NCBI RefSeq assembly: GCF_900290285.1 | Contig: NZ_LT985756.1 | Coordinates: 248,819 to 312,818 of the forward strand | Reading direction: 5' to 3' | Length of the DNA: 64,000 bases | DNA from: Candidatus Centipeda massiliensis | GTDB lineage: Bacteria; Bacillota; Negativicutes; Selenomonadales; Selenomonadaceae | Shown: piece after piece, positions 8,662 through 17,440 of the stretch | How positions within the stretch are numbered: position 1 is the stretch's first letter | How the letters are laid out: each line of letters begins with the position of its first letter | Made by a program: the position numbers and the translations under genes | The notes under the pieces: model-generated | The model's input: the letters and a program-made list of their open reading frames with translations, nothing else | Databases searched by the model: none | What the model was told of the DNA's origin: nothing

Positions 8662-9519
8662 CTATTCATTGTGTGCCGTGTGCACGGGGAAAACGCCGAG
8701 CACCTTGAGCCAGACGCTCTTCTGTGCGACGGCATTGATGGAGTCGCGGACGGCATCCGCATCGCTGTGCGCATCGAGATCGAAAAAAAACATATACGCG
8801 CCAAGCTCCGTCCGCGCGGGGCGCGACTCAATCCGCGTAAGATTCACCGCCCGATGTGCAAACTCGCCGAGCACATCGTAGAGCGCCCCCGCGTGTGAGC
8901 CGTCAATCTGGCAAACAAGGAGCACCGTATCGGGCATCTCTGTGGGCGGCGCAAGCGCCCCCTCGCGCACCACCTCGAAGAACCGCGTGCAGTTCGAGCC
9001 GCGATCCTCGATCCTGCCCGCAATCTCGGTCAGTCCGTTCAGCTCTCCCGCACGCCGCGTACAGATTGCCGCCGCCCCTGCTTCCACGGGAGATGCGCCG
9101 ACGATCTCCGCCGCGCGCGCCGTACTCGCGGTCTTGATGATCTCCGCACGCGGACAGTGCCGCAGCAGGAACTCCCCGCACTGCGCGATGGGCTGTGCGT
9201 GCGAGTAGATCACATGGATCTCTCCATCCGTACGCCGCGCCATGAGATAGTTGTGCACGGGCCATATTACCTCACGCCGCACGCGCAGTGTATCCGAGCG
9301 TGCAAGGGCATCGAGCGTCACGGCAATCGCTCCCTCAAGCGAGTTCTCGACAGGCACGAACGCCGCATCCACCACGCCCGTCTCTACCGCGTGCAGGCAC
9401 TCACCGATGTCGCCGAAGCAGACGATCTCGCAGTCAAGTTTCTGCCACTCCATGAGGTAGAGCGCCGCCGCCTCGCTGTGCGTTCCAACGGGTCCCAAGA
9501 CGCCCATTCTCTGTCTCAC
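8662..9519 (-). CDS. pheA: Prephenate dehydratase
   Basis: Converts prephenate to phenylpyruvate for phenylalanine synthesis. The protein starts with the family's GVLGPVGTHSEAA, has VPVENSLEGA and the catalytic SNCTRF motif, and ends in an ACT domain with ESRPART, the phenylalanine-binding signature for feedback inhibition. I chose GTG at 9519 because AGGAGG (9527-9532) is 7 bp upstream; the ATG at 9525 lies only 1 bp after that site, and further upstream ATGs have none. The product is 285 residues, normal for the monofunctional enzyme. aroF follows 15 bp later. Confidence 0.93.
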   Translation of the reverse strand: MRQRMGVLGPVGTHSEAAALYLMEWQKLDCEIVCFGDIGECLHAVETGVVDAAFVPVENSLEGAIAVTLDALARSDTLRVRREVIWPVHNYLMARRTDGEIHVIYSHAQPIAQCGEFLLRHCPRAEIIKTASTARAAEIVGASPVEAGAAAICTRRAGELNGLTEIAGRIEDRGSNCTRFFEVVREGALAPPTEMPDTVLLVCQIDGSHAGALYDVLGEFAHRAVNLTRIESRPARTELGAYMFFFDLDAHSDADAVRDSINAVAQKSVWLKVLGVFPVHTAHNE

Positions 9520-9625
9520 ACACATTCCTCCTATACAGGGTTCTATCATACTATATGCACAACACGTTGGCAAGGGCAATGGGAAACACTTTCATTCCGC
9601 CCTCATTTTCCTCGCGTCCTGCTTG

Positions 9626-9634
9626 TGCTATAAT
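9626..9634 (+). promoter_or_regulatory. Extended -10 promoter of the HD / methyltransferase / glucosaminidase unit
   Basis: TGCTATAAT fits the extended -10 consensus and lies 35 bp before the HD-domain gene. The -35 position reads TTTTCC, which is poor. Confidence 0.5.
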
Positions 9635-9669
9635 AGAAACAGTTTCTCAATCAAATGAAAGGGGCAGCC

Positions 9670-10248
9670 ATGACGCCAAAGGAGTACCTCACCATCATGC
9701 ACTGCATTGCCGGACTCAAGGAGCGCACACGCCATGCGTGGATGAAGTCGGGGCGGCAGGAGAGTGTCGCGGAGCACAGCTGGCGGATGGGGCTGATGGC
9801 ATATTTTCTGCGCGATGCGTTCCCCCATGCCGACCTCACGCGTGTACTTCTTATGGCACTGCTGCACGATATGGGCGAAGTCTTTACGGGTGATATCCCG
9901 ACCTTTGAAAAGACGGATGCTGATCGGAGGCGCGAGCACGAACTGCGCGACGAATGGATTGATTCGCTGCCCGCACCGTACGCAGCGGAGGTACATGCCC
10001 TCTTTGCCGAGATGGACGCAATGGAAACCGAAGAGGCGCGTCTTGTCCGCGCGCTTGACCGCATGGAGGCAGTCATTACGCACAACGAGGGCGATCCCGC
10101 AACGTGGCTTCCACTTGAGTACGATCTGCAGCGCACATACGGCATGAAGGAGGCGGCGTTTTCGCCAACACTCAAAAAACTGCGCGCAGAGGTCACAAAC
10201 GAAGTGGACGAGGTCATCGCCGCACGGAAAGAGGAGGAGACGATATGA
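9670..10248 (+). CDS. HD-domain hydrolase (YfbR-like 5'-deoxynucleotidase candidate)
   Basis: A 192-residue HD-superfamily metal-dependent phosphohydrolase. The metal ligands are visible: ESVAEHSWR (first His), LLHDMGE (HD pair), then D in VRALDRMEAV. This arrangement matches the YfbR/HDDC2 group, which dephosphorylates deoxynucleoside monophosphates. The start at 9670 is preferred because AAAGGGG sits just upstream; the earlier ATG at 9655 would lie inside that region. The stop overlaps the next gene's start (ATATGA), so translation is probably coupled. Confidence 0.82.
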   Translation: MTPKEYLTIMHCIAGLKERTRHAWMKSGRQESVAEHSWRMGLMAYFLRDAFPHADLTRVLLMALLHDMGEVFTGDIPTFEKTDADRRREHELRDEWIDSLPAPYAAEVHALFAEMDAMETEEARLVRALDRMEAVITHNEGDPATWLPLEYDLQRTYGMKEAAFSPTLKKLRAEVTNEVDEVIAARKEEETI

Positions 10249-11021
10249 AAACAAACTACGGCAACTGGATCTCTACGCCGATGATGAAGACGCTTGCAGC
10301 GATTGCCGCTGTACTCTATGGACTCACGGTGCTCTATGCGATCATATATGACTGTGTGACTGCACCCTTCTTCATCCTCGCCATCCTATCGTTCGTCGCA
10401 ACCATTGTCGTCCTCTATATGTACTACTGCCGCCGCGTCTTTGACTTTGAGGGCGGCGGACTGATGCGCCGCATCCACGCCTATCTGCTCGATCAACTCC
10501 CATGGGACGGACTGGGCACCGCACTTGAGGTCGGCTGCGGCTCGGGGGCACTCAGCATTGCCATGGCAAAGAAATTCCCTCTCGCCGAGGTGCAGGGCAT
10601 CGACTACTGGCCACCCATGTGGAACTACGGGCAGGAACAATGCGAGGCGAACGCTGCCGCCGAGGGGGTTGCGGAGCACTGCCGTTTCCAACACGGAGAT
10701 GCGGCAAAGCTGGACTTCCCTGACAACCATTTCGATGCCGTCGTCAGCAACTTTGTCTTCCACGAAGTACGCACGCAGAAGGACAAATTCATGCTCGTCG
10801 AGGAGGCGCTGCGCGTCCTGAAAAAGGGCGGCGCATTCGCCCTGCATGACACCTTTGGAAACAGGGACATGTACGGCAATATGGACGAGTTTGTCGCCTA
10901 TCTTCAGGAAAAAGGCATCGCCGACGTGTCCTATATCCCAAACACCGAACGCAGCATCCCCATGCCGCCGCCCGTACGCTTTATGATGCGCGGCATTGGC
11001 ATGCTCTATGGAACGAAGTAA
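10245..11021 (+). CDS. Membrane-anchored class I SAM-dependent methyltransferase
   Basis: The 258-residue protein has two hydrophobic segments (about residues 14-36 and 40-62) followed by a cytosolic methyltransferase domain. Motif I is LEVGCGSGAL, the acidic end of strand 2 is IDYW, and FDAVVSNFVFHEV with a following LKKGG are motifs IV and post-IV. The substrate is unknown. It overlaps the HD gene by 4 bp and is followed 16 bp later by a secreted glucosaminidase. A membrane or lipid-linked substrate is a guess from the anchor. Confidence 0.85.
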   Translation: MKTNYGNWISTPMMKTLAAIAAVLYGLTVLYAIIYDCVTAPFFILAILSFVATIVVLYMYYCRRVFDFEGGGLMRRIHAYLLDQLPWDGLGTALEVGCGSGALSIAMAKKFPLAEVQGIDYWPPMWNYGQEQCEANAAAEGVAEHCRFQHGDAAKLDFPDNHFDAVVSNFVFHEVRTQKDKFMLVEEALRVLKKGGAFALHDTFGNRDMYGNMDEFVAYLQEKGIADVSYIPNTERSIPMPPPVRFMMRGIGMLYGTK

Positions 11022-11037
11022 CGAAAGGAAAACACCG

Positions 11038-12309
11038 ATGTTCCTCCGAACACTCCCCGCCGCACTCGCCGCAGCAGCCCTTCTCTGCATACCCACACTC
11101 ACAGAGGCGACAGAAACAACCGGCTCCATCCCGCGCCCCATCATTCCTGCCGCCATCCCGCAGGGAATGAGCGTCGATGCAAAACTTGCCGCAGGTCTGC
11201 ATTTCGCTCTGCCCGCCATGCAGCAGGACATTCTCAAAATGCCCCTCCCCGCACCGACCTCAGTTACCATCGCCGGTGAGGCAGCGGCAACCGAAGAACA
11301 GATGCTTGCCTATCTTCTGCGCCGCAACCCGAATCCAAAGCTCACGGGTACGCCCGCAGAACTCGTGCACGCATACTACGAGGAAGCGGAGCACGAGGGC
11401 GTCCGTGCCGATGTTGCGCTCGCGCAGGCGTTTAAGGAAACGGGATTCTTTGCCTACGGCGGCGACGTGGACTGGAAGCAAAACAATTTTTGCGGACTTG
11501 GAGCCACGGGGAACGGCGCAAAGGGACTCTCCTTCCCCGATATGCGCACCGGCGCACGCGCTCACATCCAGCATCTCCTCGCCTACAGCCGCAAAGAACG
11601 CCCAACGAAGCCCATCGTCGACCCGCGCTATGATCTCATCCGCACGAATCGCCCCGATATCTACGGAAAGCTGACAAATTGGACACAGCTCAACGGTGTC
11701 TGGGCCGTCCCCGGCAAGAACTACGGGCAGGAGATCCTCATGATCCGTGATGCAGCACGTATGCCCGACGGCTCCGACGCCGCACTGCGTGCCGCAAACG
11801 CACACATCATGCAGGCGGGTGATGTCGATGGATATATCTATCGCGGGCTCGTCTATCTGCACCGCAGCGCATACGGAGCGGCTCTTGACGACTTCAATGC
11901 CGCACAGAAACGAAATACAAAGCGCACCGAACCCTACCTCGGTATCGCCCTCGCCCATACGGGTGCCGGCAAGCTAAAAGACGCACGCCGTGCATACGAA
12001 GTCTACCTCAAAGTCGCGCCCGATGATGCCGCCGCCCTCCACAACTACGGACGCATCCTCCTTGCAGAGAACAATCCTACGAAGGCAGCCGCCGCTCTGC
12101 GTGATGCCATCCGCCGGAATCCGCAGAACGCTGACAGCTACAGTGCCCTCGCCGTCGCCCTCATCCACACAAAGGACTATGTGGGCGCATGGAAGACACT
12201 TGCCGACGGTGCCGCCATCGCCCCCGCAAACACCGACATCCTCATCAACCAGATTCTTTTGCAGGCTTGCCTGAAGGATGCGGGTGACAAGAAGCACAAG
12301 AAAAAGTAA
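11038..12309 (+). CDS. Secreted glucosaminidase (GH73-like) with C-terminal TPR repeats
   Basis: A 423-residue protein starting at 11038, where GAAAGGA precedes the ATG. Residues 1-24 are a signal peptide. About residues 95-245 form a glucosaminidase domain: VRADVALAQAFKETGFF carries the catalytic glutamate and NNFCGLGATG follows, as in peptidoglycan hydrolases of the Flg/Auto type. About residues 260-415 hold four or five TPR-like helical pairs (DVDGYIYRGLVYLHR; AVALIHTKDY). It probably cuts peptidoglycan in the periplasm, with the TPRs docking a partner. The GH73-TPR combination is uncommon in well-studied species. Confidence 0.82.
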   Translation: MFLRTLPAALAAAALLCIPTLTEATETTGSIPRPIIPAAIPQGMSVDAKLAAGLHFALPAMQQDILKMPLPAPTSVTIAGEAAATEEQMLAYLLRRNPNPKLTGTPAELVHAYYEEAEHEGVRADVALAQAFKETGFFAYGGDVDWKQNNFCGLGATGNGAKGLSFPDMRTGARAHIQHLLAYSRKERPTKPIVDPRYDLIRTNRPDIYGKLTNWTQLNGVWAVPGKNYGQEILMIRDAARMPDGSDAALRAANAHIMQAGDVDGYIYRGLVYLHRSAYGAALDDFNAAQKRNTKRTEPYLGIALAHTGAGKLKDARRAYEVYLKVAPDDAAALHNYGRILLAENNPTKAAAALRDAIRRNPQNADSYSALAVALIHTKDYVGAWKTLADGAAIAPANTDILINQILLQACLKDAGDKKHKKK

Positions 12310-12334
12310 CGCCTCTTAGGGAAGGAGGAACATT

Positions 12335-12658
12335 ATGGTTGAGATTCAGAAACCGTATAAACTGATAGATAAAAATGGTGAAGCGTATCTTTCCCCTGAG
12401 AAAGGAACGCTTGGCGGCAACGGAAAAGACAAAATCTATGGTCGTATGGACTGCCCATCGGCCAACGCAACACTGCATGGGAAATATGGAGAAGTGTATA
12501 TCAAGCACCGCGTCTTTTTCAAAGATGAAGCCACTGCCATCGCTGCCGGTTTTCGCCCCTGTGGAAACTGCATGAGAGAGCATTACAGGCTCTGGAAAGA
12601 AGGAAGAATCATTCCCGGCAATCTTGAAGAAACGAAAAAGAATGTCGATTTTCTGTAA
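12335..12658 (+). CDS. Ada-like metal-binding domain protein
   Basis: A 107-residue stand-alone protein resembling the N-terminal zinc domain of Ada. It has KIYGRMDCPSANA with the first cysteine, then RVFFKDEATAIAAGFRPCGNCMREHY, where Ada proteins carry the remaining zinc cysteines. In Ada one of these cysteines takes methyl groups from DNA phosphotriesters. Three cysteines are visible here, so a full four-cysteine site is not certain. GGAAGGAGG precedes the ATG. The gene is 25 bp after the glucosaminidase gene and is followed by a hairpin. Confidence 0.7.
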   Translation: MVEIQKPYKLIDKNGEAYLSPEKGTLGGNGKDKIYGRMDCPSANATLHGKYGEVYIKHRVFFKDEATAIAAGFRPCGNCMREHYRLWKEGRIIPGNLEETKKNVDFL

Positions 12659-12702
12659 GTATGATTCACCAACGCTGAAAACATTGTATATAACATCAAA
12701 GA

Positions 12703-12736
12703 GCGGCAGCCGAGGAATGATCTCCTCGACTGCCGC
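12703..12736 (+). terminator. Hairpin after the Ada-like gene
   Basis: A 14-bp stem with one mismatch (GCGGCAG-C-CGAGGA with TCCTCG-A-CTGCCGC) lies 45 bp past the stop. It lacks a good T tract, so termination is likely but not certain. The rest of 12659-12831 shows nothing else I can name. Confidence 0.55.
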
Positions 12737-12831
12737 CATTTCGCTGCTTACGTCTGTAGGGGCACTTCCATGTCTCCCATATCGATATATCATCAGAGAA
12801 ACAAATATTTCGGATGCGCATACCTCGATGA

Positions 12832-14841
12832 TCAGTGTCCCGCATGAGCAATCGTACGCCCATCAATCATGGTCCACTCGGTTCGTCCATTTGAAGCCCG
12901 ACCAAGAACGACAGAGGCGGCTGCAGAAACACTGTCAAAAGTATAGTTTTCTATAAATACACTGTTCAGGATAACCCCCTCTTTGATCAACTCTTCTCTC
13001 TTCGCACAATACGATGGCTGTAGCCCGCTTGTAACAGCAGAAGAGATTCTGCTGCCCTTCAGTACAACAAATGTACCATTATCATCCGGATACCCGGTCG
13101 CGCTTGCCCCACGCCCCGCCAGCTTGAAGTTTGAATCCAGGGGGATGGCATTTTCCGCATCCAATTCCCAATGCTTTGAAAAAACTGCTGCAAGTGTCTC
13201 CTGACGTTTCTGAACATATTCCGGTGTCCATTCAGAGGCATGAAGAACCTGTGTTGTAAGAGCGTAGGAACTCGTTCCATTCTTGGATTTGAAGTATTTA
13301 TTTTTTTTCGTATTGAAATCATAATTCTGCGCTGCGGCATTATGTCTTCTGGTCAAGGGAACGAGGTTGGCTATGCGGTTCAACCAATACTTCCGATCCT
13401 CATCCGCCCAGAGCTGCATCCACTCACTACCGGATTGAGGATGCTGAGGAAGGACATGTTCGATGGTGAACACTACATCAGTGTACGTGGCGCCCCCGTC
13501 TCCTACAAAGGAGTCCAACCGTTGTACGATATAGTTCCTGCGCTTCGATGTCATGGAATAGATCTCGCCATCCAAAGTGTCGCGAAACATCTCCCGCTCC
13601 CATGCTGTCAGTTCAATATTGACAAGCGGATCTGCAATACTGCTATCGGGACGGTTCTCCATTTCGACCAAAATCCATTTATAGCGATTTACGCGATGAT
13701 TTACGTCCTGCCCCGTAATGTATAGATAAGAAGCAAGCCGCTCCAGCTTTTTGATAAACCAAAGAATATACGCCGAATCATTTTTATAGGTCGTCAAAAA
13801 TTTAATTGCCGTAGGCATCCAGTCTTTGTTGTCCGTTTTATTCAACCAATACAACAGATTGTTGATTTCATCGGCATGTTTTGTCGAAATATATGCACAG
13901 TCTCTCAGTTGAACGTATGCCCCAGTATAGGGTTCGATGTATTCATCAATCAGCTCGGCAGGCTGTGTTTCCTGTAGAACATATTCCGTAAATTCTTCGA
14001 GCAAAGTCTTCCTGGGGCGTTCTTTCGCAAAAATCATGCGTGTATGTGAAAAAACATCATTGAATCCGTCGCGACCGGTGAGACTCTCCAACTCTTCCCA
14101 GCGATCAGTGTATGCCTTTTGCTGATCTGTTGGAAGATGCCCGATCGTTTTAGATTTGATGATGTCTATCGGCAGCAGATCAAGACCTCTGCTGTTCATA
14201 ACAGAAAAGACACGGAATGCAGATTCTTGATTCGGCGTTGACACAACGACAAAAAAACAACGCGTTAGGAACACTTTAGAGAATTTGAGCAGGTCATCAT
14301 CACCGTTAAAATACTCCTTGAATTTCTCACGTAAGACGGCACAGTTCGCCTGAATATGCCTCTTTGCCTCTGTATCCATTGTTGCAGGATCCAGATCATT
14401 CAAATTATTGAGTCGTACGTCCTGAATATATTTGGAAAAGAAATCCTGATCCCGATCCCGCAAGAAGACGCGCGGCTGTGCGGAAATTCCCTCCAGTATA
14501 TTCCCCTCCTCCTGCAAATAGTTCTTACAGCGAGCCTTATACTCTTCACCAGTGAAGCGATCCGACATCGCAGCAAACAAAATTGATAGGGTGGTAAGGC
14601 GCTGCTGCCCATCAATAACCTCAGCACGCCGTTCTCCTTCCGATTTAATTAAAACAATGCTCCCAAGGAAATAATTACCCTCTGTATCGGCTTGAAAGAA
14701 ATCATATAAATCATCAAATAGGACACTGGCCTCAGTTTCTGTCCAAGCGTATGGACGTTGGTATCCTGGAATATGATATTCAAAATCCGCACTGAAAATC
14801 TTTGCCAAGGGATATTCTTTACCGATAATTTTATTGCTCAT
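12832..14841 (-). CDS. GmrSD-like DUF262 / DUF1524 / DUF4357 protein (putative defence nuclease)
   Basis: From ATG at 14841 the product is 669 residues. The N-terminal DUF262 domain shows IPGYQRPYAW (24-33) and DGQQR (77-81), the nucleotide-handling motif of GmrS and DndB/ParB-like folds. A DUF1524 domain follows with IEHVLPQ, the His-containing start of an HNH-like nuclease site. The last 90 residues (GRGASATGYPDDNG to the end) match DUF4357, often fused to nucleases. GmrSD enzymes cut modified phage DNA. The DNA here is AT-richer than its neighbours and the gene stands alone, suggesting acquisition. The ribosome site is weak, so a start further upstream is possible. Confidence 0.85.
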   Translation of the reverse strand: MSNKIIGKEYPLAKIFSADFEYHIPGYQRPYAWTETEASVLFDDLYDFFQADTEGNYFLGSIVLIKSEGERRAEVIDGQQRLTTLSILFAAMSDRFTGEEYKARCKNYLQEEGNILEGISAQPRVFLRDRDQDFFSKYIQDVRLNNLNDLDPATMDTEAKRHIQANCAVLREKFKEYFNGDDDLLKFSKVFLTRCFFVVVSTPNQESAFRVFSVMNSRGLDLLPIDIIKSKTIGHLPTDQQKAYTDRWEELESLTGRDGFNDVFSHTRMIFAKERPRKTLLEEFTEYVLQETQPAELIDEYIEPYTGAYVQLRDCAYISTKHADEINNLLYWLNKTDNKDWMPTAIKFLTTYKNDSAYILWFIKKLERLASYLYITGQDVNHRVNRYKWILVEMENRPDSSIADPLVNIELTAWEREMFRDTLDGEIYSMTSKRRNYIVQRLDSFVGDGGATYTDVVFTIEHVLPQHPQSGSEWMQLWADEDRKYWLNRIANLVPLTRRHNAAAQNYDFNTKKNKYFKSKNGTSSYALTTQVLHASEWTPEYVQKRQETLAAVFSKHWELDAENAIPLDSNFKLAGRGASATGYPDDNGTFVVLKGSRISSAVTSGLQPSYCAKREELIKEGVILNSVFIENYTFDSVSAAASVVLGRASNGRTEWTMIDGRTIAHAGH

Positions 14842-14983
14842 GGGGCGCCTGCTCTTTCTATGTATTTTTAACTTTATACTGTAGCATCTAATTTGAATTC
14901 TATAATAGTTTCTCTTTGATTTCAATATTAAATTCACTACTATAAGCTTCTTTTTCAGTAGTAACCCACAGGATCCCAATCGA

Positions 14984-15030
14984 CAAAAAAGGAAGCTGTT
15001 GCACGAAGTTTTCTAGCTTCGTACAACAGC
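14984..15030 (-). terminator. Terminator of the coiled-coil membrane protein gene
   Basis: A 14-bp stem with one mismatch (14995-15008 with 15017-15030) is followed on the minus strand by CTTCC and six T residues. Confidence 0.85.
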
Positions 15031-15052
15031 CCCCGTTTTCCTCGTAATTCAG

Positions 15053-15958
15053 TTATCCCTCGAGCTTCAAAAGTCCCGGCTGTTCAATGTTCCACTTGCC
15101 CTTGTTCAGTGAGAAGAGTGCAGGCATATCAACGGTAAGCTGATCGTAGCTTTTTCCCTTTTCGTAGCGGGTTGCAAAGGTCTCCTTCATCCCCGCTTCA
15201 TCGTGCATCTTCTGGTCATACGGGAACATAGGGCTTGGTATGACGGCAAAGTCGTTCGGCTGCCCCGGGATGTCATACGCCCAAAACGTCGCCTCATTGA
15301 TGTCATCCACGGTCTCGAACTTCGGCATAGTCTTTCCGTTCTCAACCGCTGCATGATCTGTGCATATCAAGAGATGCAGCCCATACTTGTCAATGAGGGG
15401 CTGACAGAGTTCCTCGCCGCGTTCGGGCGAGAAGGTCTCGCGCAGCGCATGGTAATCGTCGAGAAGATCCTGCCAGATCGGCTTACTCTCCAGAAGTGCG
15501 TCCAGATCAATCTCCTCTTCCTCCGGTTCGGGTTCCGGTTCCGGCTCAGGTTCTGGTTCCGGTGCAGCCGGCACAGGCGCGGCGGCAGCACACTCCTTCA
15601 GCGCCCCAATGTCTGCGGCAAACTGTTTCGCCTGCTCCTCAACCTGACCGATACGGGTCTCAAGAAGCCCGATCTGCTCCCTGAGTTTTTCCACTTCTCC
15701 CGCAGTCTGACTATCCTTCGTCACCGATGCCTGGATCTCCGCCGAAAGCCGCTCCGCCTCCGTACGCAGCCATGAGACGTGACCCTCAATGACATCGACG
15801 GTACCGCCCGTCTGCCGCCACGCATAATGCGTCGCGAGTGCCGCGACCGCGACGCTTACTATGACGAGGACAAACGAGAGAATCGTCATCACATCTGCCA
15901 TTACGGGGTGAATGAACCCCACCGTCTGCACAGCGGCTGCCGCTGCCTCAGTTTCCAT
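15053..15958 (-). CDS. Membrane protein with coiled coil and Pro-Glu repeat (unknown function)
   Basis: I do not recognise this 301-residue protein. It has one hydrophobic segment at about residues 22-47, a charged helical coiled-coil stretch (about 60-118), an alanine/proline hinge, then a perfect alternating Pro-Glu run of about 14 residues ending in EEEE. A globular C-terminal domain follows (about 150-301). The layout, N-terminal anchor then coiled coil then rigid PE spacer, suggests a protein that spans the periplasm, as TonB-like spacers do, but no TonB motif is visible. AAAGGG lies about 10 bp before the ATG. It has its own terminator. Confidence 0.75.
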   Translation of the reverse strand: METEAAAAAVQTVGFIHPVMADVMTILSFVLVIVSVAVAALATHYAWRQTGGTVDVIEGHVSWLRTEAERLSAEIQASVTKDSQTAGEVEKLREQIGLLETRIGQVEEQAKQFAADIGALKECAAAAPVPAAPEPEPEPEPEPEPEEEEIDLDALLESKPIWQDLLDDYHALRETFSPERGEELCQPLIDKYGLHLLICTDHAAVENGKTMPKFETVDDINEATFWAYDIPGQPNDFAVIPSPMFPYDQKMHDEAGMKETFATRYEKGKSYDQLTVDMPALFSLNKGKWNIEQPGLLKLEG

Positions 15959-16105
15959 CGACCATCAACCCTTTCCGCTCTTTATCTCCATCCCATTTCA
16001 CACAAATGTGAAAACACGACATATATCTTTTCTTATTTCTCCACACAGCCCGGAAATCCTGCTGGAATCATGCGAATATATGTCACCTATCTATAATATC
16101 CGGTC

Positions 16106-16138
16106 ATAGAAAAAGAGCCGCCCCGCGCGAAGCGACTC
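16106..16138 (-). terminator. Terminator of the DUF3793-flavodoxin operon
   Basis: On the minus strand GAGTCGC pairs with GCGGCTC (one mismatch) around a GC-rich loop, followed by five T residues, just beyond the flavodoxin stop. Confidence 0.75.
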
Positions 16139-16166
16139 CATTTTCTGTCGTGGAATGCAGTGCGTA

Positions 16167-16601
16167 TCAGAGAGCCCCAACGAGTGCAGCGCCGAGATTC
16201 TTGCTGCCATCAAGCCCCTCTTCGTCCGGCTCGTTCTCAACGATGAACGTGTCGACGAGATTTGCGCCGGCTTCCTTCGTGCGCTCAGACCACGTCTCCA
16301 TCCACGCGCCTGCGCCCCAGCCCCACGAGCCAAAGAGCACGACCGGCTTGCCGGTGAGCTTGCCGCTGTCCACAGCTGCTGCAAAGAACGGCTCGTACGA
16401 CCCCTCCTCGAGTTCCTCAGCCCCCATCGAAGGGCAGCCGAGCGCAAGACCATCGAAGCCATCGATCTGATCCACGGAGAAGCTGTCCACCTCAAAGCAC
16501 TCGACGTCAGCACCCGCGCCCTGCGCGCCCTCGACGACTGCCTCTGCCATCTTCTGCGTGTTGCCCGTGCCGGACCAGTACACAACTGCTACCTTTGCCA
16601 T
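16167..16601 (-). CDS. Flavodoxin
   Basis: A 144-residue short-chain flavodoxin, an FMN protein that replaces ferredoxin in low-iron conditions. The phosphate-binding loop WSGTGNTQKMA is at residues 9-19. ALGCPSMGAEELEE and FGSWGWGAGAWMETW give the isoalloxazine loops with aromatic residues. GAGGAGG precedes the ATG. It lies 44 bp after the DUF3793 gene, and both are read from a promoter that carries a Fur-box-like sequence, which fits iron control. Confidence 0.95.
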   Translation of the reverse strand: MAKVAVVYWSGTGNTQKMAEAVVEGAQGAGADVECFEVDSFSVDQIDGFDGLALGCPSMGAEELEEGSYEPFFAAAVDSGKLTGKPVVLFGSWGWGAGAWMETWSERTKEAGANLVDTFIVENEPDEEGLDGSKNLGAALVGAL

Positions 16602-16645
16602 TATGAAATCCTCCTCATAGAACCCGAGAGAACGTATCTCTCTCC

Positions 16646-17212
16646 CTATACCGCCTGTACCAACTCAGCAAGGGGGCATCCCGCCTCCAGCCGCGTACAG
16701 AACTCCTGAGTACAAGCCGAGTATCGCTCAAAGAGCGCCCGTGCCTCAGCCTCGTTCGTATAGACCTTCCAGTATCCGCTGCACACAAAATCCTGTCCCC
16801 GCCGCGAGATAAATTCGCGCACATCCTCCGGAGGATAGCCGAGAAAGAGACCGACCTCCGGCGGGAGTGTCTTGCGTACGCGCATCCGCAGACGCAGGAA
16901 CTCAAGCCGCTCCTCCATGCTGTCCGTGAGGCGATAGCCCGCCGCACAAAGGATCTCCTGTGCCGCCGGCACCGCAAGCATACGTGCGACGATCTCCGCA
17001 CGGTAAAAGAGTATGAGGACATACTCCTCGCCCTCCGCCACGCGGAATGTCGAGATCCCTTTGCAGGAAAAACACGGTTCGTATGCAGCAAGCAATGCCT
17101 CAAAATCCTGAAAGCGGCTCTTTTGAAACGACAGCAAGCTCCCCGCCGTCAGACCCGCAAGCAGGGGTGCAGCGTGATAGCCGAGCAAATGCTCAAAATC
17201 TGGACAACGCAT
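16646..17212 (-). CDS. DUF3793 family protein
   Basis: A 188-residue protein of a family common in anaerobic Firmicutes and often encoded beside flavodoxin or ferrous-iron genes; its biochemistry is unknown. It shows the conserved FSCKGISTFRV segment, LEFLRLRMR, and GLFLGYPPEDVREFI followed by CSGYWKVYTN with conserved aromatic residues. ATG at 17212 is chosen because GGAGGGGG is 7-9 bp upstream; earlier ATGs lie at or before the promoter. It is first in an operon with flavodoxin. Confidence 0.82.
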   Translation of the reverse strand: MRCPDFEHLLGYHAAPLLAGLTAGSLLSFQKSRFQDFEALLAAYEPCFSCKGISTFRVAEGEEYVLILFYRAEIVARMLAVPAAQEILCAAGYRLTDSMEERLEFLRLRMRVRKTLPPEVGLFLGYPPEDVREFISRRGQDFVCSGYWKVYTNEAEARALFERYSACTQEFCTRLEAGCPLAELVQAV

Positions 17213-17273
17213 CGTAATATCCCCCTCCGTGCTAAGGCGCAATAAATACAGCACTGAAAACCATTCGCATTTC

Positions 17274-17302
17274 ATTATACAGCAAACAATTCTCATTAGC
17301 AA
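17274..17302 (-). promoter_or_regulatory. Promoter with Fur-box-like operator (DUF3793-flavodoxin operon)
   Basis: On the minus strand TTGCTA (17297-17302), a 17-bp spacer and TATAAT (17274-17279) form a strong promoter. The sequence at 17282-17300 matches the 19-bp Fur consensus GATAATGATAATCATTATC at 13 positions and covers the -35 end and spacer, so a bound repressor would block RNA polymerase. Confidence 0.6.
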
Positions 17303-17440
17303 CATCTTTTCTCACAGAGGAGAGTATTCTGCTATGGTCTGGTTCTATTATAGCGGAGATTGTCCTCAGTGACAACAGAATCTTTTTTATGTATCAATAG
17401 AGAGATTTTAGGAAGCGCGGTTCGTCCGCGACTGAAAACA

